Source: a virus. From it: a stretch of 64,000 bases of DNA. Both the position numbers and the translations under genes were made by a program. Below the pieces are notes generated by a model that was not told where the DNA came from, made no database searches, and was given only the letters and a program-made list of their open reading frames with translations. This document shows, in pieces, positions 22,390 through 29,425 of this stretch (within the stretch, counting starts at the first letter, position 1; every line of letters begins with the position of its first letter). The stretch covers positions 26,117 to 90,116 of the IMG/VR virus record IMGVR_UViG_3300042904_000085. One strand, given 5' to 3'.

Positions 22390-22465
22390 GAGTCAGTCGT
22401 CTAGAAGCCTAGGATACTCGTCTCCAAAACCTGTGACGCTGGTGCGAATCCAGCCTGACTCGCCA
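22390..22465 (+). tRNA. tRNA-Trp-like (anticodon CCA) with weak anticodon stem
   Basis: A 76-nt gene: acceptor GAGTCAG/CTGACTC, D-stem GTCT/GGAT, T-arm GCTGG/TGCGAAT/CCAGC, encoded CCA. Loop CTCCAAA gives anticodon CCA, but the stem CTCGT/ACCTG has two mismatches, so function is uncertain. Confidence 0.7.
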
Positions 22466-22606
22466 ATGTATAAATTTCTCGCATTCATCGACGCTGCTTT
22501 TTGCGCTGTTAAAGGACACAAGGTCCAGTGGCGAGCAAGCGAAGCCAAGTGCTGCGTTATCTGTGACACGTGCAACCTTCTGCATTGGTGTAGACAAGTC
22601 GGATGA
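22466..22606 (+). CDS. cysteine-rich 46-aa miniprotein
   Basis: Starts at the base after the tRNA-Trp CCA and overlaps the next gene by 4 bp. Contains C-C-V-I-C-D-T-C and a later C, a plausible zinc site, with an aromatic N-terminus. Too short for a family call. Confidence 0.5.
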   Translation: MYKFLAFIDAAFCAVKGHKVQWRASEAKCCVICDTCNLLHWCRQVG

Positions 22607-22731
22607 AGCGCGCCCTCTTGCAGCTAGCCGCCTTCATATACGTACTCACCTGTGCAACAGTTGCCGTAGTAATCATGGGCATGTGGTTTAAGTACGTTTT
22701 CGATCCTGTTATGCGTTGGATTTTCGGATGA
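22603..22731 (+). CDS. 42-aa membrane protein
   Basis: One long hydrophobic helix (about residues 8-28) after M-K-R-A, then an aromatic tail. Start and stop overlap both neighbours (ATGA), supporting translation. It begins with the same 11 bases (ATGAAGCGCGC) as the next gene, possibly a small duplication of an initiation region. Confidence 0.55.
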   Translation: MKRALLQLAAFIYVLTCATVAVVIMGMWFKYVFDPVMRWIFG

Positions 22732-23393
22732 AGCGCGCAACCTTCCGCGACTACCTCCGCACCCATCGCCGTCGCTGGTTGTTCCTGCGTCGGCCTTACG
22801 GCGAACTCTATCCACGCTGGCAGTTCTGGCGAGGCTATCGTCTTGACGGCTTCCTGCCAGACATCTGGTACTACCTGAAGTGCCGCCTCTGGCATCAATA
22901 CAACGTCGTCAGAGTTGACAGCCTTCACCCAACCTGGACAGACCGCAGCGAGCTGCTCCTGTATGCCAGCTTTACCATCCTGCGACATGCCGTTGAGCGC
23001 GAGGACTGGCTAAACAGCCGCGCCTATTTCATCGACGGCGACGAGTTCTTGAGATGGGATGGCCGCGATGAATGGCAGGAAGTGGCCACCCTGTATGACT
23101 GGTGGGTAAATGTCAGGCCTGCCAGAATCGACCCTACCGAATGGTGGGCCGATACCCTCAAGGCTCATGGCATGTATACCAGCATGCTTGAGCCTGACGA
23201 AAACTACGAGGTTATCGAGCACGCTGATGGCGGATGTACCGTCCGTGAGAGAGACGTTCCTGGCAATCCTGACAAGAAAGACTACCAGAATCTGATCCTG
23301 AGGATGAGTTCTGCCATGGAGCAGGGCTACGAGGATGAGGATGAACGCATGCTCAAGCGCCTCGCTGAGGTTCGGCTCTACCTGTGGACGTAG
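22728..23393 (+). CDS. hypothetical protein
   Basis: A 221-aa, Trp/Tyr/Arg-rich protein. The N-terminal 60 residues are very basic (T-H-R-R-R-W-L-F-L-R-R) and the C-terminal part acidic (Q-G-Y-E-D-E-D-E-R-M). No signal, membrane segment or catalytic motif is evident. Not recognised. Confidence 0.65.
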   Translation: MKRATFRDYLRTHRRRWLFLRRPYGELYPRWQFWRGYRLDGFLPDIWYYLKCRLWHQYNVVRVDSLHPTWTDRSELLLYASFTILRHAVEREDWLNSRAYFIDGDEFLRWDGRDEWQEVATLYDWWVNVRPARIDPTEWWADTLKAHGMYTSMLEPDENYEVIEHADGGCTVRERDVPGNPDKKDYQNLILRMSSAMEQGYEDEDERMLKRLAEVRLYLWT

Positions 23394-23515
23394 AGGTTGA
23401 GGAATTCTTTGAAGCCCTCGGAGCTTGGCGTTGTGCGATCTGCGATGAACTCGTGCTTGAGCCGTGTGACCCGTTTGATGTCTGCACCAAGTGCTACGGA
23501 GAAATCCCAGAATGA
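23384..23515 (+). CDS. EFFxAL-type zinc-ribbon miniprotein (copy 4)
   Basis: A 43-aa protein with GTG start 10 bp inside the preceding gene. Core VEEFFEALGAWRCAICDE followed by C-T-K-C. First of three tandem copies; each begins its core at the stop codon of the copy before. Confidence 0.6.
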   Translation: MDVEVEEFFEALGAWRCAICDELVLEPCDPFDVCTKCYGEIPE

Positions 23516-23636
23516 GTTCTTCGAAGCGCTAGGGATGTGGCAGTGCCGCGTTTGCGATGAATACACAGACGACCGAAAAGACGATTTATTTCAAGACATC
23601 TGCCTCAGATGCTGGGCAGACGTCTACGGCCCCTGA
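23478..23636 (+). CDS. EFFxAL-type zinc-ribbon miniprotein (copy 5)
   Basis: A 52-aa frame from ATG 23478, overlapping copy 4 by 38 bp. Core NEFFEALGMWQCRVCDEY and C-L-R-C. Closely similar to copies 4 and 6, pointing to tandem duplication. Confidence 0.6.
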   Translation: MSAPSATEKSQNEFFEALGMWQCRVCDEYTDDRKDDLFQDICLRCWADVYGP

Positions 23637-23775
23637 GTTCTTCGCGTCCCTCGGCCTGCGGAAGTGCTGCGTCTGTGATGAATACAAGGACAACTGTTCT
23701 CCTTGGCGGCGCGGCGGTCCCTATTCAGGATACCGCTTGCTGGAGCAGGTCTGCGACGACTGCATTCCCTTTTAG
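23557..23775 (+). CDS. EFFxAL-type zinc-ribbon miniprotein (copy 6)
   Basis: A 72-aa frame from ATG 23557, overlapping copy 5 by 80 bp. Core PEFFASLGLRKCCVCDEY and C-D-D-C near the end, with a longer loop between the zinc pairs than the other copies. Confidence 0.6.
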   Translation: MNTQTTEKTIYFKTSASDAGQTSTAPEFFASLGLRKCCVCDEYKDNCSPWRRGGPYSGYRLLEQVCDDCIPF

Positions 23776-23776
23776 C

Positions 23777-23834
23777 TTGACAATAACGGCCAGATCGTCT
23801 AGGCTTGTCAATACACAATAAACACGTGTATCAC
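23777..23834 (+). promoter_or_regulatory. tandem promoter-like elements
   Basis: Two candidates: TTGACA (23777) with TAGGCT (23800), 17-bp spacer; and TTGTCA (23805) with TATCAC (23829), 18-bp spacer containing ACAC ... CACGTG as in the inverted-repeat promoter class. They precede the membrane protein/SPFH pair. Confidence 0.6.
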
Positions 23835-23845
23835 GTGGAGGCGAA

Positions 23846-24055
23846 ATGCTTGTCGTTAATCTGCTAGCCCTGCTAGCTCTGCTCTGTCTCGCCACGTTCG
23901 CGGTGTCCGTTGGCGCGTCAGTGGCCACCCAGTTGGCCATGTATTACAGCGCCATCGTGGCCGTGTTCGTCATCCTTGGCACCGTCGTTCTGGTAGGCGC
24001 AGGACTCTCTGCCACCCTGCCCGTTCTCCTTCGAAAGGTCTTCAAGCGTGCTTAA
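23846..24055 (+). CDS. two-TM membrane protein
   Basis: A 69-aa protein with GGAGG upstream of its ATG. Two hydrophobic helices (about residues 3-24 and 34-58), short polar turn, and a basic end (R-K-V-F-K-R-A). It overlaps the SPFH lipoprotein gene by 8 bp and may work with it at the inner membrane. Confidence 0.65.
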   Translation: MLVVNLLALLALLCLATFAVSVGASVATQLAMYYSAIVAVFVILGTVVLVGAGLSATLPVLLRKVFKRA

Positions 24056-24902
24056 GAAGTTCGCCGTTCTCGCAGTCGTGGCAATGATGGCCACCGCCTG
24101 CACCACCGTCAAGCCTGGCACCGTTGGCATCGAGGTCAACAACTACGGCGCTGGCCGTGGCGTTCAGGACTATCCGATTCGGACAGGTCGCGTTATCTAT
24201 AACCCGATCACGACCGACGTCTACGTGTTCCCGACGTCGCAGCAGCGCGCCCAGTGGTCGAAGTCCTCAGAAGAGGGCGGCGCGAACACGTCCGTCGAGT
24301 GCCGATCAAAGGAGGGCACGCAGGTCGCTCTCGATATCGCGGTCGCTTATCAGTTCACAGCCGACAAGGTGCCGGCGCTGTTCGTGAAGTTCCGCCAGTC
24401 CGCAGATGAAATTACGAGCAGCTATGTGCGGGATCAGGTTCGCAAGTCTCTGTGCTCAGTCACCGAGAAGATGCCGATTCTGGACATCCTCGGCCCGCGA
24501 CTGACCGAGGTTGGCGACTCTGCCAAGAACCTCGTCAACACCGATACGGCCGCCTACGGCATCACGTTCGACTACGTGAACATCATCGGCAAGCCGCACG
24601 TTGCATCGTCCGTCGAGCAGGCGATCAACAACGTCATCCAGCAGGTTCAGGCAGCCAATCAGGCCGAGGCCAAGACTCGCCAGATCACAGCCGAAGCTGC
24701 GCAGGCCATCGAGCGCGCCAAGGGCGAGGCACAGTCCATCGAGCTGACAGCGCTGGCCCAAGCTAAGGCGAACGAAATCATCGCCAAGTCGCTGGAGCAG
24801 TTTGGCGACAAGGTGCTGCAGTCGAAGGCCATCGAGAAGTGGAACGGCGTATTGCCGACCGTAACAAGCACCGGAGCGGTGCCTTTCATTCCTGTCAAGT
24901 AA
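24048..24902 (+). CDS. SPFH/Band-7 (prohibitin-like) lipoprotein
   Basis: A 284-aa protein with GTG start. A signal peptide with lipobox M-A-T-A-C (Cys at about 18) anchors it to a membrane. Residues 25-190 match the SPFH core (G-T-V-G-I-E-V, V-A-L-D-I-A-V-A-Y-Q-F), and residues 190-260 are an Ala/Glu-rich coiled coil (A-N-Q-A-E-A-K-T-R-Q-I) typical of HflC/prohibitin oligomers. Such rings scaffold proteases such as FtsH, so it may tune host proteolysis or the envelope. Confidence 0.85.
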   Translation: MLKKFAVLAVVAMMATACTTVKPGTVGIEVNNYGAGRGVQDYPIRTGRVIYNPITTDVYVFPTSQQRAQWSKSSEEGGANTSVECRSKEGTQVALDIAVAYQFTADKVPALFVKFRQSADEITSSYVRDQVRKSLCSVTEKMPILDILGPRLTEVGDSAKNLVNTDTAAYGITFDYVNIIGKPHVASSVEQAINNVIQQVQAANQAEAKTRQITAEAAQAIERAKGEAQSIELTALAQAKANEIIAKSLEQFGDKVLQSKAIEKWNGVLPTVTSTGAVPFIPVK

Positions 24903-25084
24903 TGGCACTCACTGACACCCTCTACGTCTACGAGAACGAGGATGGCATCTACGCAGCCACATCCCTCTCAGACCTGCTAGTAGAGGTCGACATCGAGAAC
25001 GGCGAATCAGTCGCTGTCTACAAGCTGGAAAGTGTCAAGAAACTGAAGGCAGAGCCGACACTCGAAGACGATGAGCAGTCCTGA
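24902..25084 (+). CDS. hypothetical acidic protein
   Basis: A 60-aa acidic protein (L-Y-V-Y-E-N-E-D-G, ending E-D-D-E-Q-S) starting at ATG 24902 with TAATG coupling to the SPFH gene. No family is recognised. Confidence 0.55.
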   Translation: MALTDTLYVYENEDGIYAATSLSDLLVEVDIENGESVAVYKLESVKKLKAEPTLEDDEQS

Positions 25085-25436
25085 CACCCAGTTCGAACTG
25101 TTCGACCTGACACCACGTGTTCATGGTCGCAAGGTTACCAAGACAACGTCTCAGGCCGCGAAGCTTCTCAACAGGCATCGCGGCAACCTGATCACCAAGG
25201 CTCGAGCCATCGCTATCGACCTTGCGAAGGCTAACGGCACTGTCCATAGCCGAGAGGTGCGGGCAGAAATGGACAAGCAGGGCCACCTGACCAACCCTGC
25301 CCTCGCTGACCACTGGCTCGGCGTGGTCTTTCGCTCGTCAGTCTTTGTCTGGACTGGCCAGTACTTCTCCTACCGTGACGACTCTCGCAACGTTCACGAG
25401 AGAACTGTCAAGGTCTGGAAGCTTCGCGAGAACTGA
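25071..25436 (+). CDS. hypothetical winged-helix-like protein
   Basis: A 121-aa protein. Residues 25-80 suggest a helical DNA-binding-like unit (S-Q-A-A-K-L-L-N-R-H-R, V-H-S-R-E-V-R-A-E-M-D-K). The order of helices and the W-L-G-V-V-F segment recall phage proteins that act as small regulators. This is a weak similarity judged by eye. Confidence 0.55.
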   Translation: MSSPDTQFELFDLTPRVHGRKVTKTTSQAAKLLNRHRGNLITKARAIAIDLAKANGTVHSREVRAEMDKQGHLTNPALADHWLGVVFRSSVFVWTGQYFSYRDDSRNVHERTVKVWKLREN

Positions 25437-25437
25437 C

Positions 25438-25602
25438 ATGAAGTCCTTTCTGCTTAACCCGATGGTGTTCAACTACACCATCCTAACTCTCTACGCCCTA
25501 AACGCTATGCGCTGGGGCGTCAGCGGCAAGTGGGCCGACATGTGCTACTGGCTAAGCGCATTCGCTATTACCGCTACTGTCACCTGGGGATACAAGCACT
25601 AA
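25438..25602 (+). CDS. small membrane protein
   Basis: A 54-aa protein with two hydrophobic stretches (Y-T-I-L-T-L-Y-A-L; Y-W-L-S-A-F-A-I-T-A). Stop and next start overlap (TAATG). Function unknown. Confidence 0.6.
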   Translation: MKSFLLNPMVFNYTILTLYALNAMRWGVSGKWADMCYWLSAFAITATVTWGYKH

Positions 25603-25754
25603 TGACATACACGGTAACTCCTCTCAACGAGCATGAGATCTGCCAGGTCCATGAACTCTGTGACGACGAGACTGGCGACATCATGGTCATCGTGGAATAC
25701 ATCGACGGCGACCTTCAGGCTTACCTAGACAAGCTCAGTGACGACGAAGACTAA
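25602..25754 (+). CDS. hypothetical acidic protein
   Basis: A 50-aa acidic protein (D-D-E-T-G-D-I-M-V-I-V-E-Y, ending L-S-D-D-E-D). Ends at the start of the methyltransferase frames. Not recognised. Confidence 0.55.
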   Translation: MTYTVTPLNEHEICQVHELCDDETGDIMVIVEYIDGDLQAYLDKLSDDED

Positions 25755-27223
25755 TGTGGCTCGTGGTACCTTCAACGTGCTTTCCCTCTGCAGCGGTGCG
25801 GGAATGCTGGATCTCGGACTCAGACTCGCTGTTCCAAGCGCTCGTACAGTCTGCTACGTTGAAAGGGAAATCAGCGCAGTCCAAGTCTTGGCGGCGCGCA
25901 TACAAGACGGAAGCCTGGACGCAGCGCCTGTTTGGTCAGATCTGCACTCCTTCGACGGCCGCCCTTGGCGTGGAGTCGTGGATTGCATCATTGGCGGCTA
26001 CCCGTGCCAGCCATTCTCCATTGCAGGCAAGCAGCGAGGTAAGCACGACCCTCGCCACCTCTGGCCAACCATCGCAGACCTTGTTCGACTTGTTCGACCA
26101 GCCGTCTGCTTCTTCGAGAACGTCGCCCAGCACCTCAACAACGGCTACCCAGAAGTCCACGAGGGACTGGAAGCAATTGGCTACCGACCTGAAGTCGGAT
26201 TGTTTGAGGCGTTCGAAGTTGGCGCAAGCCATGCGCGACGTCGACTCTTCATCCTTGCGGTGGAAGACTCCGACCGCGCTGTCGAAACCCTCAGACGGCT
26301 CATACAACCCGCCTGGGCAAGCGCAGCTCGACTTGCAAGCGAAGAACTGGGCCACGCCTACCGCGCGCATCTGGAAGGGCAGCGGAACAAAGGTCGTTCG
26401 CGACGACGGCAAGTCTCGGATGGACATGCTGGACTATCAGGCGGAACAGGGCTTCTCCACCTGGCCCACGCCGATGGTGCCGAACGGCGGGCGCTCGATT
26501 GCGCATGCGGAAATTGTGGGGGCCACTGTCTACCACAACGGGAAGAAGGTGCAACGGGATCTTGGAGCGGCTGCCAAGATGTGGCCGACACCTCACGCGA
26601 ACTGCACGAACGGAGCGGGTCGTCAGGGACGGCAAGGCGGGGAGAACATCCAGACAGCGGCATCGGTCTGGCCGACACCTCGAGCTTCGGACAACGAGAA
26701 CCGCACGACACAGAATGCGCCCTCTCACGGAGTCTCCCATGGAGCGACTCTCGCGGGGACGGCGGGGTCATGGCAGACGATTACTGCGACGGATGCCAAG
26801 AGTCGTGGATACAGCTACAGCAACGGGGATCACTCGAAGCCGTTCCTGTCGCTGACGGGGGAGGCGCAGACGTGGCCGACGCCGGTAGCGCAGGACGACA
26901 ACAAGACGCCGGCGGCGCACATGGCGATGAAGGCGCGGATGAAGGGCGGGCCGAGGAAGAAGATTACATCTCTGTCCGTGATTTCTCAAGCCTTGGAATC
27001 TTTGCCCCAGGACCTAACCATCCTGTCTGGGCAGATATCATCCGAGACTTCCCAGAATACTCCCCCGCCCTCACGGCGGAAGCTCAATCCAGCTTTCGTG
27101 ACGTGGTTGATGGGCCTGCCCCGGAACTGGCTCTCAGGCGGCTCGATCAGCTTCGAATTTTGGGAAACGGCGTCGTCCCAGCTGCTGCTGCAAGAGCTTT
27201 CTTATATCTGGGAAGGAAGCTAG
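25754..27223 (+). CDS. second long frame overlapping the methyltransferase, with W-P-T-P repeats
   Basis: A 489-codon frame read from ATG 25754 almost entirely on top of the methyltransferase gene. From about residue 180 it carries repeated WATPTARIWKGS, TWPTPMVP, MWPTPHA, VWPTPRASDNE and TWPTPVAQDD units, and it ends with LNPAFVTWLMGLPRNWLSG. All of these are typical of phage cytosine-methyltransferase sequences. The first 140 codons are Ser/Thr-rich and unconvincing. Either a distinct protein is made from the 3' two thirds, or this is the trace of a former fusion. Dual coding is unusual at this length. Confidence 0.5.
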   Translation: MWLVVPSTCFPSAAVRECWISDSDSLFQALVQSATLKGKSAQSKSWRRAYKTEAWTQRLFGQICTPSTAALGVESWIASLAATRASHSPLQASSEVSTTLATSGQPSQTLFDLFDQPSASSRTSPSTSTTATQKSTRDWKQLATDLKSDCLRRSKLAQAMRDVDSSSLRWKTPTALSKPSDGSYNPPGQAQLDLQAKNWATPTARIWKGSGTKVVRDDGKSRMDMLDYQAEQGFSTWPTPMVPNGGRSIAHAEIVGATVYHNGKKVQRDLGAAAKMWPTPHANCTNGAGRQGRQGGENIQTAASVWPTPRASDNENRTTQNAPSHGVSHGATLAGTAGSWQTITATDAKSRGYSYSNGDHSKPFLSLTGEAQTWPTPVAQDDNKTPAAHMAMKARMKGGPRKKITSLSVISQALESLPQDLTILSGQISSETSQNTPPPSRRKLNPAFVTWLMGLPRNWLSGGSISFEFWETASSQLLLQELSYIWEGS

Positions 27224-27234
27224 TCGGTGTTTAA
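25756..27234 (+). CDS. C5 DNA cytosine methyltransferase
   Basis: A 492-aa enzyme (GTG 25756; GTG 25738 also possible). Motif I LSLCSGAGMLDLGL, motif IV GGYPCQPFS (catalytic Cys), motif VI FFENV, motif VIII R-R-R-L-F-I-L, and the closing LRILGNGVVPAAAARAF (motifs IX-X). The region 185-420 contains repeated A-D-T/A-D-A units (L-A-D-T-S-S-F, V-A-D-A-G-S-A), and the same DNA gives W-P-T-P repeats in the other frame. It transfers methyl groups to cytosine, likely shielding phage DNA from host restriction. Confidence 0.9.
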   Translation: MARGTFNVLSLCSGAGMLDLGLRLAVPSARTVCYVEREISAVQVLAARIQDGSLDAAPVWSDLHSFDGRPWRGVVDCIIGGYPCQPFSIAGKQRGKHDPRHLWPTIADLVRLVRPAVCFFENVAQHLNNGYPEVHEGLEAIGYRPEVGLFEAFEVGASHARRRLFILAVEDSDRAVETLRRLIQPAWASAARLASEELGHAYRAHLEGQRNKGRSRRRQVSDGHAGLSGGTGLLHLAHADGAERRALDCACGNCGGHCLPQREEGATGSWSGCQDVADTSRELHERSGSSGTARRGEHPDSGIGLADTSSFGQREPHDTECALSRSLPWSDSRGDGGVMADDYCDGCQESWIQLQQRGSLEAVPVADGGGADVADAGSAGRQQDAGGAHGDEGADEGRAEEEDYISVRDFSSLGIFAPGPNHPVWADIIRDFPEYSPALTAEAQSSFRDVVDGPAPELALRRLDQLRILGNGVVPAAAARAFLYLGRKLVGV

Positions 27235-27388
27235 AGGGCTGTTCTGTCGCATAGGCCTGCACTGTTATCACCGCAAGCTATTCGAGATGAGAGCCAGCAA
27301 ATTCTGCAAGCTCAGTAAAGTTCGTTGGGACCTTAACCGGTGCTGTCATTGCCTAAAAGAGGCGTGGCATAAGTCGATATATCTATGA
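27227..27388 (+). CDS. cysteine-rich 53-aa miniprotein
   Basis: A GTG-started frame overlapping both neighbours by a few bases. Basic, with C-x5-C and R-C-C-H-C-L. Position and overlaps favour a real gene; function unknown. Confidence 0.5.
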   Translation: MFKGLFCRIGLHCYHRKLFEMRASKFCKLSKVRWDLNRCCHCLKEAWHKSIYL

Positions 27389-27957
27389 TTACACTGTTCA
27401 GAGACGCAGCGCTGGAAGAGATTGCCAAGATCACTGTCAACTTCCGCAATGTGGCGATCGCCGGCGGCTACGCTGCCTGCCCTGACAAGGCTGGCGACAT
27501 TGACGTGTGGCTGCTAGACCAAGACATTAAGGGCAGCACTTGGAACCTGCAACACAGCATAGCCCTTCAGATTGACCGGACTGTCAATGCTTTCCGCAGG
27601 TTCCCAGATGATGTCCCTGAGCATGTCCAGAAGGATTATCAGGATACCACCTTCGCATTGCTACGCGCCTATCACAGCAAGGTGTCTGGCAAGACCGTGC
27701 AGATTCTAGCGGCACCTGAGAAGACCTTACAGGAACTGGTAAACCGGTTCGACGTGTCCACGCATGCCATCGGCTACATGCTGGCAGACCCGTTCACACT
27801 TGTAAAGGGTAAGAACTGGACACCGATTGACCAGCAGCCGAGGGCCTGTCATCTCAATACGCCGGACAGTACTCGCGAGCGACTCGTGAAGCTGTGCGCA
27901 CGCTACGGATTTCAACTGGACAAGGCTGACGAGTTCCTCTTGGACCTGTCCACGTAA
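27385..27957 (+). CDS. putative nucleotidyltransferase
   Basis: A 190-aa protein with a Pol-beta-like nucleotidyltransferase signature: V-A-I-A-G-G-Y-A-A-C (glycine loop) followed by GDIDVWLL (the metal-binding D-x-D) near residue 36, and a helical C-terminal half containing S-T-H-A-I-G-Y-M. This layout resembles minimal nucleotidyltransferases and phage poly(A)/CCA-type enzymes. It is separated from the RNA ligase only by a small membrane gene, which suggests RNA end repair; substrate unknown. Confidence 0.65.
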   Translation: MITLFRDAALEEIAKITVNFRNVAIAGGYAACPDKAGDIDVWLLDQDIKGSTWNLQHSIALQIDRTVNAFRRFPDDVPEHVQKDYQDTTFALLRAYHSKVSGKTVQILAAPEKTLQELVNRFDVSTHAIGYMLADPFTLVKGKNWTPIDQQPRACHLNTPDSTRERLVKLCARYGFQLDKADEFLLDLST

Positions 27958-28130
27958 TGTCGAACTACCAGTTCGCTGCGGTTCTGGCAGGAATCCCAGC
28001 GACACTAGGCATGGCACATCTGGCCATGTATCTGCGCTTTGGTATACCTGCCGAAGGCTGGGCGTCGTTAACCTGCTTGTTCCTGTCAGTGCCAGGATGG
28101 GTCAAGCTTTTCAGGACTAAGAATAAGTGA
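27957..28130 (+). CDS. small two-TM membrane protein
   Basis: A 57-aa protein with two hydrophobic helices (about residues 5-22 and 32-48) and a basic tail (F-R-T-K-N-K). TAATG overlap upstream, GTGA overlap downstream. Confidence 0.6.
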   Translation: MSNYQFAAVLAGIPATLGMAHLAMYLRFGIPAEGWASLTCLFLSVPGWVKLFRTKNK

Positions 28131-29425
28131 GCTATCAGGCAATAGTTACTAGTTTGCACAATGTGCGAAAGCATCCCAACGCGGATCGCTTGAACCTCGC
28201 CACTGTGCATGGCCACCAGGTGGTGGTCGGCCTCGAGGCCAAGGAAGGTGATCGAGGCGTGTTCTTCCCCTGCGACGGGCAACTCTCCGAGGCCATGGCC
28301 GAGGCTAACGACCTTGTCGGCTACACTGACCCAGCCACCGGAGAGAAGAAGGGTGGCTTCTTCGCGAAGAATCGCAGGGTGCGAGCGCAGAAGTTTCGTG
28401 GTGAGAAGTCTGACGGCTTCTTCATCGAGCTTGACAAATTGGCCTTTACCGGCTATGATCTGTCTACTCTGGAGGACGGCTTCGCCTTCACAGAGCTAGG
28501 CGGCGTTCAGGTCTGTCAGAAGTATTACACTCCTGCCACGCGGGCCAAGATGTCCAGACCTGGTCAGGCGCGCAAGCAGCGCAACCTGATCTTCCCTGAG
28601 CACATCGACACAGCCCAGTTCCGCTACAACTCACATCGCATCCCTGTCGGCGCGGTCGTGTACATCACCGAGAAGGCGCATGGCACTTCTGGCAGGTATG
28701 GCAATGTGGCAGAGACGACGCCGATGTCAGGCTGGCAGAAGTTCTGGGCCAAGCTGGCAGGATTCATCGGAAGGTTTGACCCTGCAACAGAGTTCTTCGG
28801 CTATCAGCATCTGTCAGGCTCTCGCCGGGTAGTGCTGGACAAGCAGCCAGAAGCTGCCAGTTACTACGGGACCAACAGTTTCCGCGAGGACGTCGTCGCC
28901 GGCATCGAGCTGCACAAGGGCGAAGTGCTCTACTTCGAGATTGTTGGCGACGTGGCAGAAGGTCAGCCCATCATGCCTGTCCACACTGTCAAGGATGAAC
29001 TGAAGGACATCCAGAAGCAGTATGGCAAGAAGATGGATTACAGGTATGGCACATTGTCAGGCGAACACAAGATGCTTGTGTATCGTGTGACTCGGCTCAA
29101 CGAGGACGGCGTCGAAACAGACCTGTCGTGGCAACAGGTCAAGCAGCGGTGCAAGGAGCTGGGCCTGCAGACTGTGCCGGAACTGGACATGATGTTCACG
29201 ACTGACGATAGTGACATCTCTCGCCAGATGTTGACAGACACTGTCGAGGCGCTAACAGACGGCCCGTCAACACTGGACAGCTCGCACATTCGCGAGGGTG
29301 TCGTGGTGCGCGTCGAGTCTGACCAGGGCACGTGGTTCTTCAAGAACAAGTCGTGGGCCTTCGGCGTACTGGAAGGCTACATCAAGGACTCGGACACCTA
29401 CGTGGATACCGAGGAAGCAGCGTGA
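28127..29425 (+). CDS. RNA ligase with N-terminal OB-like domain
   Basis: A 432-aa protein. Residues 1-90 form an OB-type domain (V-R-K-H-P-N-A-D-R-L, as in tRNA-binding domains). The ligase core then shows motif I in YITEKAHGTSGR near residue 185 (Lys adenylated), motif III L-Y-F-E-I-V-G, motif IV REGVVVR and motif V WFFKNKSWAF. The domain order matches Rnl5/DraRnl-type and phage RNA ligases. It probably repairs tRNA or other RNA breaks. Confidence 0.87.
   Translation: MSYQAIVTSLHNVRKHPNADRLNLATVHGHQVVVGLEAKEGDRGVFFPCDGQLSEAMAEANDLVGYTDPATGEKKGGFFAKNRRVRAQKFRGEKSDGFFIELDKLAFTGYDLSTLEDGFAFTELGGVQVCQKYYTPATRAKMSRPGQARKQRNLIFPEHIDTAQFRYNSHRIPVGAVVYITEKAHGTSGRYGNVAETTPMSGWQKFWAKLAGFIGRFDPATEFFGYQHLSGSRRVVLDKQPEAASYYGTNSFREDVVAGIELHKGEVLYFEIVGDVAEGQPIMPVHTVKDELKDIQKQYGKKMDYRYGTLSGEHKMLVYRVTRLNEDGVETDLSWQQVKQRCKELGLQTVPELDMMFTTDDSDISRQMLTDTVEALTDGPSTLDSSHIREGVVVRVESDQGTWFFKNKSWAFGVLEGYIKDSDTYVDTEEAA
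28154..28168. repeat. dispersed palindrome, copy 5
   Basis: TTGCACAATGTGCGA (one mismatch) within codons 10-14 of the RNA ligase, in a frame that does not code C-T-M-C. Confidence 0.75.
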
